Part shown: positions 47,262 through 57,020 of the stretch, in pieces
How positions within the stretch are numbered: the first letter of the stretch is position 1
How the letters are laid out: each line of letters opens with the position of its first letter
Assembly (NCBI GenBank): GCA_963741405.1
Contig: CAVUHX010000015.1
Location: 42,527-106,526 of the forward strand
Direction of reading: 5' to 3'
Length of the DNA stretch: 64,000 nucleotides
Source: Roseiarcus sp963741405
GTDB taxonomy: Bacteria; Pseudomonadota; Alphaproteobacteria; Rhizobiales; Beijerinckiaceae
Program-made: the position numbers and the translations under genes
Notes under the pieces: model-generated
What the model saw: the letters and a program-made list of their open reading frames with translations, nothing else
What the model was told of the DNA's origin: nothing
Database searches by the model: none

Positions 47262-48169
47262 CATGCGCTCGATCGGGTTGAGATGCGGACAGTATGACGG
47301 CACGAAGTGCAGGACGATGCGCCTCCCTGGCTGTTGCAGCCAGCCCTGGACGACTTTGGCGTGGTGGTAGCGGGCGTTGTCGAGGAAAACATGGATGCGG
47401 CTCATCGTCGAATAGGAGCGCTCCAGCGCCTCGAACAAGGCGATCGTGCTTGCCGCGTCGACGGTCTGGACATCCCTCATCCTGAGCTTGTCGAAGGATG
47501 ATGCGGGTCTGTCCGGTCTCCAGGTCGATCGCGCCGTGCAGGTTCAGCCGGTCGCGCCCGGACGCCGCGGGAAGCGCGCAGCGCTGTCCGCGCGGCAGCC
47601 AGCGTCCAGCGGGCTTGGCTTGGTGGGTCGGATGGACGGCGTCGACGTAGACGACCGTCTCGTCCGGGCTGAGCGAGTTGCGCAAGTCCTCATGCGCGTC
47701 GATGAACTTTTGCTGGGTTTCCGCGTCGATCTTGCCGGGCACGGATTCCGGCTTCTTCCAGTCGAAGCCGATGCGGTTCATCAGCTTGATCAGTCCGGAG
47801 CGGCCATAGTCGAACTCGAACCGATCCAGGATGAATTGCCCGATTTCGGTGGTCGACGTCGGCAGCACCTCCGTCGCCCAGGCGCGCAATTCGTCGATCC
47901 GGAGGGGCGACAGCCGTCCGGTTCCGCCCTTCAGGTCGAACAGGACGATCGCCTCGACGCCGCCTTCCTGGAATTCCTTGAGCCAGATGCGGATGGTCGA
48001 GTTGTCGAGGAACAGCGCTTCGGCGACCTCGGCGTAGGACCAGCCCTTGTCGAGCAGAAGGATGGCATTCGCCCGGCGGACGATGCGATGCTCCTCCAGC
48101 CCGTCCCCTGACGATCTTCACCAGGTCGGCCCGATCCGCTGCGCTCAGGAAATAGCAATTCGACTTCAC
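47262..48169 (-). pseudogene. IS630-family transposase, 3' truncated and frame-broken
   Basis: The start (MKSNCYFLSAADRADLVKIV) and the helix-turn-helix region are followed by LPTSTTEIGQFILDRFEF, the DDE residues in TVVYVDAVHPTHQAKPAG and SRIHVFLDNARYHHAKVV, and the last motif YCPHLNPIERM. There the gene stops at the IS21 junction (47250-47262). It needs at least one shift near 48100 and carries a small palindromic insert at 47478-47500. Confidence 0.82.
47478..47500. repeat. 23-bp palindromic element inside the IS630 gene
   Basis: The sequence begins CATCCTGAGC and ends TCGAAGGATG, so its arms CATCCT and AGGATG pair. It belongs to the abundant hairpin family of alphaproteobacteria that translates as LSLSKD-type peptides. 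It separates GQTR from RDVQTVDAAS in the transposase, where relatives are continuous. Confidence 0.75.
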
Positions 48170-48185
48170 CAGGCGACTGGAATCG

Positions 48186-48470
48186 ATCCCGCTGATTCGG
48201 TCAAACGATTTTCGGATGGGCGCGGAATCAGGGCCAGGGCGTAGTCGCCGCCCTGATCGAAATTCTCAAGGAAGGAGCGCGCCAGGCTCAACCTGTCATC
48301 AGCCTGCCGAAGGACCCGCACTACCGCATCGTCGCGCACCAGCGCAGCCGCTTTGTGCGGGTGGCTTCCTTCTTCCCCTTCCAGACCAGCGATTATCTCA
48401 ACGGCCACAGCTTCATCGAGCAGGAGTGTTTTTTCGAACAGGCTGCGCGGGGTCAGGCCCGGCGCCAGCA
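48186..48470. other. Mixed fragments between IS630 and ISAs1 remnants
   Basis: On the minus strand DQGGDYALAL (about 48230-48262) is the conserved block of ISAs1 transposases. On the plus strand, about 48238-48420, a frame reads VVAALIEILKEGARQ and FVRVASFFPFQTSDYLNGHS, which looks like real protein but is not one I recognise. The stretch is therefore a patchwork. Confidence 0.4.
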
Positions 48471-48483
48471 GGGCGACCGCATT

Positions 48484-48699
48484 TCAAAAGACAACCCCTT
48501 CGCATTGCTCGGCGAAACCGGCCATGAAGCGCTGAAACGCCGCGCGGAACTGCTCCGGGTCGAGCATGCGGAAAAGCCGGCAGAACGTGTCGTGGCTGGG
48601 CACGCCATTCTGAACCGCACACATCGCTATCGCCAAAATCTCATGAAAGTCGTGCAGTGCCGCATTGCCGATGCGCGGACGTCCAAACCGTCCCAGCAT
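48484..48699 (-). pseudogene. ISAs1-family transposase fragment
   Basis: About 70 residues remain: LHDFHEILAIAMCAV from the start of the transposase, joined directly to NGVPSHDTFCRLFRMLDPEQ and FMAGFAEQCEGVV. The segment normally lying between CAV and NG(L/V)PSHDTF is deleted, and the catalytic part is missing apart from a shred near 48230. Confidence 0.8.
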
Positions 48700-49511
48700 T
48701 CGATAACGCGATCCAGACCATGCCGAGGCGGCCGAGGAGCGCCGCCTGAGCGGCGTCGGGCTGGGCGACGCAACGCAGCCGGATCTCGCCGTGCGCTGTG
48801 GTCGGCAAGACGACGTCGTGGGATTGGACGCGGGCGAGCTGTTCGAGGATGGTCCGCGGCGCGTTGCCGAGGCCAGCGCGCTGCTGCCACATCTCGAGGC
48901 TCTTCCACAGCGCGAAAGCGAGGAAGCAAACGAGGATGTGAGCCTGGACGCGGTCCTCGCGCCGACGCCAGACCGGACGCAGGTTCAGCTGATCCTTTTC
49001 AATGCGAAACGCCGCCTCGGCCTGGGTGAGCGGGATGTAGGCTTTCCACAGCTCATGGTCGCTCCAGTCGCCGATGTTCGAACGCAAGAGGTAGGCGCCC
49101 TCCGACAAGCCGGCCCAATCATCGAACGCGGCGTCGTGATCCACGCGGAGGCGAAAGCCCGCTGGGCGGGCGTCGGGCTCCAGAGTGACGGCGAAGCGGG
49201 CTGCGGCGCGCTGGTTTTGCTGCAGGATGCGGCCGATCTGCCGGTTAACCGCCCCCGGCTCGATCGGTTTCTTTGAGCGCGCTATGCGAGCGGAGAGGCG
49301 TTCGAGCGCCTGCTCGATCCGCCGGCTGAACTTGTCGTGCATCGCGTGCTCTTTGCTGCGTCGGTCGTCGGAGCGGCAAAGGATCACGGTCTCGTCGGCG
49401 TCGGGATGGCGCGCAAGCTTGACCTCGACGCCTTCGCGCACCACGCGCCAGCCACTGCGGTCAGCAAGCTCAGGGCCAAACTTCTTCAGCTCCGACTTCG
49501 GCGCGCCAATG
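48700..49511 (-). pseudogene. IS1634-family transposase, C-terminal part
   Basis: The frame reads GAPKSELKKFGPELADRSGW, RRIEQALERLSARIARSKKP, LSEGAYLLRSNI, DHELWKAYIPLTQAEAAFRI and ILVCFLAFALWKSLE, the C-terminal portion of IS1634/IS4-type transposases with its final acidic motif. The N-terminal half is gone because the IS66 end begins at 49512, and no continuation is visible on the far side of IS66. Confidence 0.82.
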
Positions 49512-49543
49512 GTAAGCGTGATGCGATGACCGCGCGAGGCTGA

Positions 49544-51154
49544 TCAGGCTGCCTTGGCCTGGGCTGGGATCGGCGACCAGTTCCAAGGCAGGAGCTGGTC
49601 GAGGCGATTGATCGGATGGTCGGCGATGCGGGCGATGACGTCGGCGAGCCAAGCCTCGGGATCGACGTCATTGAGGCGAGCGGTCTCGATGAGCGTGTAC
49701 ATGATGGCGGCTCGGCGGCCTCCGTCGTCGGAGCCGGCGAAGAGATAGTTTTTACGCCCCAGAGCCAGCGGACGGATAGCGCGTTCGGCGGCGTTGTTGG
49801 TCATTTCGAGCCGGCCGTCGTCAACGAAGCGGGTGAGAGCGGCCCAGCGCGAGGTCGCATAGCGAATAGCGCCGGCGAGGGAGCTCTTGCCGCTGATCTT
49901 GGGGAGCGTCGCGTCGAGGAAGGCTTTGAGGTCGGCCAGCATCGGCGCCGAGCGTCGCCGTCGGACTTGCTGGCGCTCGGCCGGACTGCGCCCGCGAATG
50001 TCGGCCTCGATGGCGAACAGACGGGCGATCCTTTCCAGCGCCTCGCGCGCGGCGGGCGAGCCGGTCTCGACATGCACGTCATAGATCTTGCGCCGGGCGT
50101 GGGCCCAGCAGGCGACTTCGGTCAGGCGGGGAACGCCGGTCTCCGGCTCGGGTTTGTAAAGATCGGCGAAGCCGGCGTAGCCGTCGGCATGCAGGAAGTC
50201 GCGACAGCCCGTGAGCAACGCATGCGCGTGTTCGGCCTTGCGGTCAGGCGAATACCGATAGAAGGCGGCGGGCGGCGTCGTGGAACCGAACGGGCGTTCG
50301 TCGCGCACTGCGGTCCATAGCCGGCCGGTCTTGGTCTTGCCTTTGCCGGGATCGAGCACCGGGACCGGCGTGTCGTCGGCGTGCAGCGCGAGGCCGGCGC
50401 GAACATGGCGCTCGATCCTCTCGCTCAAGGGTTCGAGCAGTCCCGCGAGGCGGCCGATCCAGCCCGCCATGACCGAACGGTCGATCTCAACGCCGCTGCG
50501 GGCGTAGATGTCGGCCTGACGATACAGCGGCAGATGATCGCAGAACTTCGACACGACGACATGGGCGAGCAGCGCCGGGCCCGGGCGCCCCTTCTCGATC
50601 GGCAGCGTCGGCATCGGCGCCTGGACGACGGTCTCGCACGCCCGGCAGCTCATCTTCGGCCGCACGTGCACGACGCGCTTGAAGTGGGAGGGGACGTATT
50701 CGAGCACCTCGCGCTCGTCGGCGCCGATCCGGCCGAACTTGTCGCCGCCGCAGATCGGGCACACGCACGGCGCTTCGTGGACGACCGTCTCCGCCGGCAA
50801 ATGGTCGGGCAAGGGAGCGCGGTTCGAAGGCTTGCGCTTCTTCGACGACGACGCCCCGGTCTCGGTCGCCTCGTCCGTCAACTCCGCGACCCCGGCGCGC
50901 GCGAGCGTCTCGGCGACGCCCGCTTCGATATCGTCGATCAACAGCTCGAGCTGCTCGACTTGCGCATCGAGCTTCTCCGACTTGCGGCCGTAGCGGGCGC
51001 GACGAAGAACGGCGAGCTGGGCGCGCAGCTTCTCGATCAGCAGCGCCTTGGCGTGAACCTCGGCCCTGAGCCAGGCGACGTCGCGTTGCAGATCATCCGC
51101 CAAGCGGCGCAGATCGTCGGGATCTCGAGGCGAATCAGGCGTCGACAGCGACAT
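49544..51154 (-). CDS. tnpC: IS66 transposase TnpC
   Basis: The 536-residue transposase has an N-terminal leucine-zipper-like coiled coil (about residues 20-75), a zinc-finger region (CVCPICGGDKFGRIG, MSCRACETVVQAP) and the DDE core with ALHADDTPVPVLDPG, FLHADGYAGFADLY and MTNNAAERAIRPLALGRKN. The ATG 51154 start is preferred over the longer frame to 51550, which overlaps tnpB. Confidence 0.95.
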   Translation of the reverse strand: MSLSTPDSPRDPDDLRRLADDLQRDVAWLRAEVHAKALLIEKLRAQLAVLRRARYGRKSEKLDAQVEQLELLIDDIEAGVAETLARAGVAELTDEATETGASSSKKRKPSNRAPLPDHLPAETVVHEAPCVCPICGGDKFGRIGADEREVLEYVPSHFKRVVHVRPKMSCRACETVVQAPMPTLPIEKGRPGPALLAHVVVSKFCDHLPLYRQADIYARSGVEIDRSVMAGWIGRLAGLLEPLSERIERHVRAGLALHADDTPVPVLDPGKGKTKTGRLWTAVRDERPFGSTTPPAAFYRYSPDRKAEHAHALLTGCRDFLHADGYAGFADLYKPEPETGVPRLTEVACWAHARRKIYDVHVETGSPAAREALERIARLFAIEADIRGRSPAERQQVRRRRSAPMLADLKAFLDATLPKISGKSSLAGAIRYATSRWAALTRFVDDGRLEMTNNAAERAIRPLALGRKNYLFAGSDDGGRRAAIMYTLIETARLNDVDPEAWLADVIARIADHPINRLDQLLPWNWSPIPAQAKAA

Positions 51155-51234
51155 GACAATTCGTACCACAAGCGCGCCTCCGGCGCAGCCGCAATCTCTC
51201 GGAGTCACCTGATTTTTGTGGTGAGTCCAGGCGC

Positions 51235-51591
51235 TCAGGCGATCCTTGGACGCTCCGTCCGCGGCGACGCCACGGTGCGACGCCAATCGATGCCTTCGAG
51301 CAGCAGCGCCAGTTGCGCCGCCGTCAGTTGCAGAGCGCCTTCGACGATCGGCGGCCAGACGAACTTGCCCTTCTCCAGCCGCTTGGCGAACAGACACAGA
51401 CCCGAGCCGTCCCAAGTCAAAATCTTCACGTAGTCGCCGCGTTTGCCTCGGAAGACGAAGGCCGCGCCCGAAAACGGATCGGCGGCGAGAATCCGCGCCA
51501 CGTCCGCCGACAGCCCGTCGAACCCGCGCCGCATGTCGACGGGTTGGCATGCGAGGTAGACTTTGACGCCAGGCGCCACGTGCAGCATCAC
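51235..51591 (-). CDS. tnpB: IS66 accessory protein TnpB
   Basis: The 118-residue protein is the small IS66 Orf2: VYLACQPVDMRRGFDGLSA, FVFRGKRGDYVKILTWDGSG and LFAKRLEKGKFVWP are its conserved blocks. It overlaps tnpA by ATGA and is required, by unknown mechanism, for IS66 transposition. Confidence 0.96.
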   Translation of the reverse strand: MMLHVAPGVKVYLACQPVDMRRGFDGLSADVARILAADPFSGAAFVFRGKRGDYVKILTWDGSGLCLFAKRLEKGKFVWPPIVEGALQLTAAQLALLLEGIDWRRTVASPRTERPRIA

Positions 51592-52067
51592 AGACCGCTC
51601 AGCGTCGAAAGCACGAGACGCAGGACCTCGCCGTCGACGCCGCCTTCGATGCGAACTTGCGCGCCGTTGGGAAGGCGAATCTCCATCGTCCCGAGCCGCG
51701 CAGAGCTCGGCGGATCACACCGCCGGCTCGGCGCGCCGCCCTCCCCCGCGACCGCATCCTTCAGCGCCGTCGGCGCCGGCGCAATAAGACGAATGGGGAC
51801 GAACGACGGGGCCGCGTCGGCCCCGGGCGACCGCCGCAATGCGCGGCGGCGATCGCGCCAGCCTTCCCGCGACCGACGGATCCATTTGAACACCAGGTTC
51901 GCGTTGACGTCGTGCGCCCGCGCCACGCCCGCAACCGAAGCGCCCGGCGCCAGAGCCGCCTCAACGATCCGCTGTCGCTCCGCCGTGCTCCACGAGCGGC
52001 GCTTCGCCCGCGGGCCGGCCCCGACCCCGCCAGATTCAAGCCCTCTCGATCCCTTCGCCGTCGTCAT
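51588..52067 (-). CDS. tnpA: IS66 accessory protein TnpA
   Basis: The 159-residue protein has a helix-turn-helix of the IS3/IS66 OrfA type (WSTAERQRIVEAALAPGASV and NANLVFKWIRRSREGW) and a C-terminal strand region (MEIRLPNGAQVRIEGGVDGE). It is the first gene of IS66 and lies 78 bases inside the right end. Confidence 0.94.
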   Translation of the reverse strand: MTTAKGSRGLESGGVGAGPRAKRRSWSTAERQRIVEAALAPGASVAGVARAHDVNANLVFKWIRRSREGWRDRRRALRRSPGADAAPSFVPIRLIAPAPTALKDAVAGEGGAPSRRCDPPSSARLGTMEIRLPNGAQVRIEGGVDGEVLRLVLSTLSGL

Positions 52068-52145
52068 CAGGCGCCCACCAAATCGCAGGTGGACACCTAA
52101 GCAACGCCAACCGCTTCCGTAAGGCGGCCGTCACATCACGCTTAC

Positions 52146-52759
52146 CCTTCTTGAGAATCGTATGGCGTAAATACATGCGCCATCTGAACCGACAGAGGGC
52201 CGCCAGAAAATACCCAAGGTCGTCACTACACGCGCAAAACCGCCTCGCCGGCCGGCTAACTACGTGATCCAACTCGCGCCACCTTGGGCAAAATCGCGAA
52301 ATCCGCCCCAAACTGCGCAAGTTGGGCCAACGCCTGACCTTTCGTGCGCGTCGACGAGCGGCTGATCATCCCGACACCTGCCGGCCTGACGCGACCAGCC
52401 CCCACCCATTCGCGCAACGACCGGGCCCGTCTTTCGACCCCCGGGAGCCCGGAGATCGAGGGCCCGACTTTAGCGTTCCGACCTCCACGCACGCTCTCGC
52501 TCTATTTTTTCCGGAAATCTCGTGGCTAAAAATGGACTGGCAAATGGTTCGAGCCGTTCCTTTCAACGTCCTCGCCCGGCTGGTCCGCGAGACGCTGGGA
52601 TGCTGGGATAGGTCGAAGAGGAACAGCCCGCGTTCGCTCGGCCAGTTTATTGACTGCGAAGACTGCGCTTACCATTTCTCCGGTTGCGCTATACCCCGAC
52701 TCATTGAGACGGCGAAAATATCGGTTGCCTAGCTGTGAGAAATCGATTCGTCTCGGGGC
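52146..52759. other. Gene-free stretch beside IS66
   Basis: No frame shows convincing similarity. A run FFPEISWLKMDWQMVRAVPF on the plus strand (about 52507-52566) and its antisense frame are not recognised. I see no IS end apart from the IS66 terminus. Confidence 0.35.
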
Positions 52760-53085
52760 ATGATTCGCGCTGGCTCCCTTTCTCCACCAGACCGGGCCGC
52801 CCTTGTCGCTCTGATGCGAAACGGGTCGGCTGCGCATCGGCTGACGTGCCGCGCGAACGCCATGCTGCTTTTGGACGACGGCTTGAGCTGCGAAGAGGTC
52901 GGCAAGGTTCTCTATCTCGACGACGACACGGTGCGTGGTTGGGCCAAGCTCTACGGCGAAGGCGGCCTCAATAGTCTGATGCGCTTTGACAGCGGCGGCA
53001 GCGCCAGCCATCTTTCGCAAGCGCAGGAAGAAGCGCTGAAAGCCTGGATCGCCGCGACATTGCCGCGTTCGACGCGTCAAGTCGG
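52760..53085 (+). pseudogene. IS630-family transposase, N-terminal fragment
   Basis: About 105 residues cover the helix-turn-helix part: ANAMLLLDDGLSCEEVGKVL, LDDDTVRGWAKLYGEGGLN, LSQAQEEALKAWIAATLPR. Similarity ends at RQVGAY, just before the catalytic core. A C-terminal fragment of the same family lies at 54235-54465 on the other strand, so an IS630 copy may have been split and inverted. Confidence 0.8.
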
Positions 53086-53289
53086 CGCCTACACCACAAT
53101 CCCCGATCAAATCTGGGCGCGCGCCTTGGCGTGACCGATTTTGCGGTCTTGAGGGGCTGGCAAGGTCACGGCGTCGAGTTTTCGGTCACCTCCTCTGCTT
53201 CGTCTTCGCGCGGACGCAGTTTATCATGGCTGCTGCAGGCGGCGGCCGCGCGGACGCGCGGTTTCGGATGGGGAGCGAGTGGTTTTGCG

Positions 53290-54764
53290 TCATCCGGCCG
53301 GTCCATGCGCGAGCGCGCGGATCCTCGCGCGCGCGTCGAGGATCGTCGCCAGCGCCTCGGCTCCGCCGCCCAGCCGAACGATCACCTGGCGAGCGTGGCT
53401 GACCACGCGCCCAGGCAGGCCGATCACATGGAAACGCAGAGCCTTCATGCGTTTGCTCGCCCAGCCCTCGCCCAGCGCCAGGCGCTTCATCGCCGCGTTC
53501 AGGTTGAACGCCAGGATCGACAGGGCCCACCAGGCCGCGTTGGCCCCGAACAAGCCCGAAGGCATCTGCCCTCCGGCCAAGTCGGACTTCAACGCCGAAT
53601 GGACCTCCTCGCTCTTGCCGCAGCGTTCGCGCAACCACCCGATCACCGTCGCCCGGACCCTGGCGGTTGGTCACGACGCCGAACAGTTTGGGGAGTCCCT
53701 TGCGGCCGAAGCCTCCTGTCGGGAACGGCAGTTTCTCCTCGCCGCCCAGCGCCAATTGGCGCAGCGGCTCGCGGATCGCCAGAAAACGATAATCGGCGCG
53801 CTTGCCGCTGTGTCCGGCCCAATTGGGCGCGTAGGCCACCTCGGCCCATTCCTGATCGGTCGCGTAAGACTTGTCCCCCACCCGTCGGATCAGCGGGCGC
53901 CACTCGCTTTCCGCCGTCGCCAGCACGGCCGTGCGAAACGCTTCGGTCACGTCGGCGCCGACCGCGAACTCGATCACGCCGAAGCGCGGGTCCTTGCCCT
54001 CGCCGCAGTACAGCAACAATTCCTCTTGATAACCCGCCGTGTCCGAGCGCAGCGAGACTGTCTTCACGCTGTCGGGCAAATGGGGCAGGCAGTCCTTCAG
54101 GACACGCAATTGTTCGTGTCCAGCCGGAACGTTGCCATCGCGAAACTCCCAATAGAGCATCGCGCCCTGTTCAGACCACCAGCAATTCAGCGGCTGATAG
54201 GCCTTGAACTTCTTGTATACCCCGGTCACGCCAGAACCCGAAAATCCTTTGGGTTGATGACGCGGAAATTGTCGGTGACCGAATTGCAAAATTCTGGGCC
54301 AGCAGGGACTTTTTTGCGTAGGAAGTCGAGTTCCTCGCGACCTCGGGAATGAAAGCGTTCCGCGCCACCTCGGCGAATTCGCGATCATGTGACGCTTAAG
54401 TCAGGTTGTGCGTCAGATGCTTGTGCATCAGGCCCCGCAGCCGCTCAATCGGGTTCAAATGGGCTCGAGACAGCAAATCCTTCTCGATCGCCCGAAGAAT
54501 CGCCGAAAACCCGCCGTCGCGCTCCAACCGCTCGATGTCGTCAACGCAATCGCCGCCGGCCAGGTTCAGCAACGCCACCGCCAGAACCATCTGGATGTCC
54601 AGCCAGCCCTGGCTTCCCGCCACGCCAACATGCCGCTGGATCGCCGCCCCCAGCCCACTGGCCTTCACCAGATCGAGATAGACCGCAAGACCGGCCAACG
54701 ACGTCAACCCATTGCGTGACGAATCACTCTCGTATTGGAAATCAAGCACGCCCTGCGCCAACAT
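53290..54764 (-). pseudogene. IS1380-family transposase, interrupted and frame-broken
   Basis: Three pieces are in order on the minus strand. The start is at 54764 to about 54466 (LDFQYESDSSRNGLTSLAG, IQMVLAVALLNLAGGDCVDD, FSAILRAIEKDLLSRA). The middle is about 54234-53655 (YKKFKAYQPLNCWWSEQGAM, LRSDTAGYQEELLLYCGEGK, YAPNWAGHSGKRADYRFLA). The end is 53646-53290 (IGWLRERCGKSEEVHSALKS, LFGANAAWWALSILAFNLN). About 110 residues between start and middle are replaced by an IS630 fragment, and one shift is needed near 53650. Confidence 0.85.
54235..54465 (-). pseudogene. IS630-family transposase, C-terminal fragment inside IS1380
   Basis: The minus strand reads HLNPIERLRGLMHKHLTHN and, after stops or shifts, ELDFLRKKVPAGPEFCNSVT, DNFRVINPKDFRVLA and a stop. 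That is the final catalytic Glu motif and the C-terminal tail of IS630 transposases. It directly abuts IS1380 coding sequence on both sides. Confidence 0.75.
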
Positions 54765-54800
54765 CCCCGCACCCCGTTGGTGATGGTTTTCGAGTCGCAA

Positions 54801-55154
54801 ACCAAAACTATCTCATTGATCCCTCAAGGCCAACGGGGAACTTCAATTTCTTGACGATGAATCCAGGCGATCAGGTCGCACGGCAAGCCGGCGTCCTATC
54901 CAGGCGCTTTGGCGACGCTCCGTCGAACGGTTTCCTTGTGGCCCCGGCAGACCTGCTCCGATCCGACCGTGTAACACGGACGATCAAACGCTCGCGTCCT
55001 GGGCCGGTCGGTGACCGGGCTGCCCGGCAGCGGAACGCGCAATGGCGAATACCGGGTCAAGAACCGGATTGTGCCCCCTGGCGGCCGCGGCTATGCGGCT
55101 GACACGACCCAGAGGAGGATTCCGGCCGTGCGGGATGCCGTTTCAGGACCAAGG
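54801..55154. other. IS1380 leader and unassigned sequence before the EamA gene
   Basis: Sequence 54765-54860 is probably the non-coding end of the IS1380 element. I find no complete terminal repeat pair. No further gene is supported up to the EamA start at 55155. Confidence 0.35.
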
Positions 55155-55881
55155 ATGAGCAGCAGGGAATGGGCGATGCTGCTCGTCCTGTCCGTGCTCT
55201 GGGGCGGCTCCTTCTTCTTCAATGGCGTCGCCGTAAGCGACCTGCCCTCCTTCACCCTGGTCTGGCTGCGGGTCGCCTCGGCCGCCGCCGCCCTGCTGAT
55301 CGTTCTTCGCCTGGTCGGAGGCCGGATGCCATCGGAAGGCCGTGTCTGGCTCGCCTTCTTCGGGATGGGGCTCCTCAACAACGCGCTGCCTTTCGTGCTC
55401 ATCGTGTGGGGACAGCACCGCATCGCGAGCGGTCTGGCATCCATCCTGAACGCGACGACGCCGCTGTTCGCCGTGCTCGTCGCCCATCTCCTCACGCCGG
55501 ATGAAAAGCTCACGCCGCTGAAAGGGACCGGCGTTCTCGTCGGCTTCGTCGGCGTCGCGGTGATGATTGGCCCGGACGCCCTCGACGGTGTCGGCGGTGT
55601 CGGCGGCGGCGCGATGGCAGAGTTTGCCTGTCTCGCTGCGGCGCTGTCCTACGCCTTCGCCGGCGTGTTCGGACGACGGTTCCGGCGCATGGGCGTTGCT
55701 CCGCTGACGACGGCGGCCGGCCAGGTCAGCGCTTCGACGGTTCTGATGTTCCCGGTCATGCTGCTGGCGGACCGCCCGTGGGCTCTGGCGCCGCCTCATA
55801 TCGCGACCTGGTTCGCCGTCCTGGGGCTGGGGCTGCTTTCGACCGCGCTTGCCTATGTGCTCTACTTTGTTCGATCCGGTA
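55155..55881 (+). pseudogene. EamA/DMT family transporter, 3' end cut off
   Basis: The gene encodes about eight of the ten helices of a drug/metabolite transporter: LVLSVLWGGSFFFNGVAVSD, FGMGLLNNALPFVLIVWGQH, SGLASILNATTPLFAVLVAH and LGLGLLSTALAYVLYF. The family sequence stops after AYVLYF, where DNA leading to the IS481 gene begins, so the last helix and a half are lost. The original 3' end is not seen beyond the IS481. Confidence 0.85.
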
Positions 55882-55949
55882 AGATCGCTGACAGATTGGA
55901 CCGGATACATCGTTGACAGGTCTATTGCACGGCGAGGAGGGCCCCGCCG

Positions 55950-57020
55950 ATGCCTTGGAGTGAGACCTGCGCGATGGACGAACGGATGCGATTTATTGTT
56001 GCGGCGAGCGAGGACGAGGCGGTGATGAGCGAGATCTGCGCCGAGTTCGGGATCAGCCGGCAGACCGGCTACAAATGGCTTGGGCGGTATCGGGCTGAGG
56101 GCGCGGAGGGGCTGAAGGAGCGCAGCCGGGCGCCCGTCCACCATGGCCGGGCGCGTGATGAGGAATTGGTGGCGGCGGCTCTGGCGCTGCGCGAGCGTCA
56201 TCCCACCTGGGGTCCCAAGAAGCTGCGCCAGAAGCTTTGCGGGCGATTTTCGGAGGAGCCGGCGCCGGCCAGGAGCACGATCGGCGACTGGCTGCGCAAG
56301 GAAGGGCTGACGCAATTGCGCCGGCCACGCCGGCGCTGTCCGCCCTTTTCCTCGCCGTTGCAGTCGGTCGAGGCGCCCAACGACGTCTGGTGCGCCGACT
56401 TCAAGGGCTGGTTTCTGACCGACGACAAGCAGCGCTGCGATCCGCTGACGCTCAACGACGCGAGCAGCCGCTATTTCCTGCGCTGCCAGGCCGTGACGCG
56501 AACGGACGGGGCGCATGTGCGGCCTGAGTTCGACGCGGCGTTCTGCGAGTTCGGGCTGCCGCTTACGATCCGCTCGGACAATGGACCGCCGTTCGCCTCG
56601 GTCGGCGCTGGCGGTTTGTCGCAGCTTGCGGTGTGGTGGATCAAGCTTGGCGTCAAGCCGGAGCGGATCGAGCCGGGCAAGCCGCAGCAGAACGGCCGCC
56701 TCGAGCGCCTGCACCGCACCCTCAAGGCGGAGACGGCCAATCCTCCGGCGGCCACGCTCGCCGATCAGCAGCGCCGCTTCGACGACTTCCGCGCCCAATA
56801 CAACCACGAGCGCCCGCATGAAGCCCTGGATTTCGCCACGCCGGCTTCGCTCTATCGCGCCTCCGAGCGCAGCTATCCGCGCACCCTGCGGCAGCCCGAC
56901 TATCCGGACGGCGCCGCCGTGCGCCGGGTTCGGTCGAACGGCGGGATCAAATGGGGCGGCGAGCTGATTTTCGTCAGCGAGGCGCTGATCGGCGAACCGG
57001 TGGCGGTCGAGCCACATTAA
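55950..57020 (+). CDS. IS481-family transposase
   Basis: The 356-residue intact transposase has an N-terminal HTH_29/HTH_32 pair (SEICAEFGISRQTGYKWLGR, HPTWGPKKLRQKL), then the DDE core with NDVWCADFKGWFLTDD, IRSDNGPPFASVGAGG and KPQQNGRLERLHRTLK. ATG 55974 is an alternative start. The flanks from about 55882 and to about 57050 should contain the terminal repeats, which I could not match with confidence. It sits between the truncated EamA gene and the core murU gene. Confidence 0.93.
   Translation: MPWSETCAMDERMRFIVAASEDEAVMSEICAEFGISRQTGYKWLGRYRAEGAEGLKERSRAPVHHGRARDEELVAAALALRERHPTWGPKKLRQKLCGRFSEEPAPARSTIGDWLRKEGLTQLRRPRRRCPPFSSPLQSVEAPNDVWCADFKGWFLTDDKQRCDPLTLNDASSRYFLRCQAVTRTDGAHVRPEFDAAFCEFGLPLTIRSDNGPPFASVGAGGLSQLAVWWIKLGVKPERIEPGKPQQNGRLERLHRTLKAETANPPAATLADQQRRFDDFRAQYNHERPHEALDFATPASLYRASERSYPRTLRQPDYPDGAAVRRVRSNGGIKWGGELIFVSEALIGEPVAVEPH

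Larger units (their letters stand above)
49512..52145 (-). mobile_element. IS66-family insertion sequence, complete ends
   Basis: Both ends begin with the perfect inverted repeat GTAAGCGTGATG (49512-49523 and the complement of 52134-52145), matching the GTAAGCG terminus of IS66 elements. Three intact minus-strand genes (tnpA, tnpB, tnpC) lie inside. The eight bases outside the two ends differ (CGCCAATG and CCTTCTTG), so no target duplication remains. Confidence 0.92.

Noticed and set aside
46099..47889. A 596-residue frame that looks like a novel fusion transposase
   Set aside because: Its first third is IS630 and the rest is IS21 IstA; it is a junction of two element remnants without the IS21 N-terminus.
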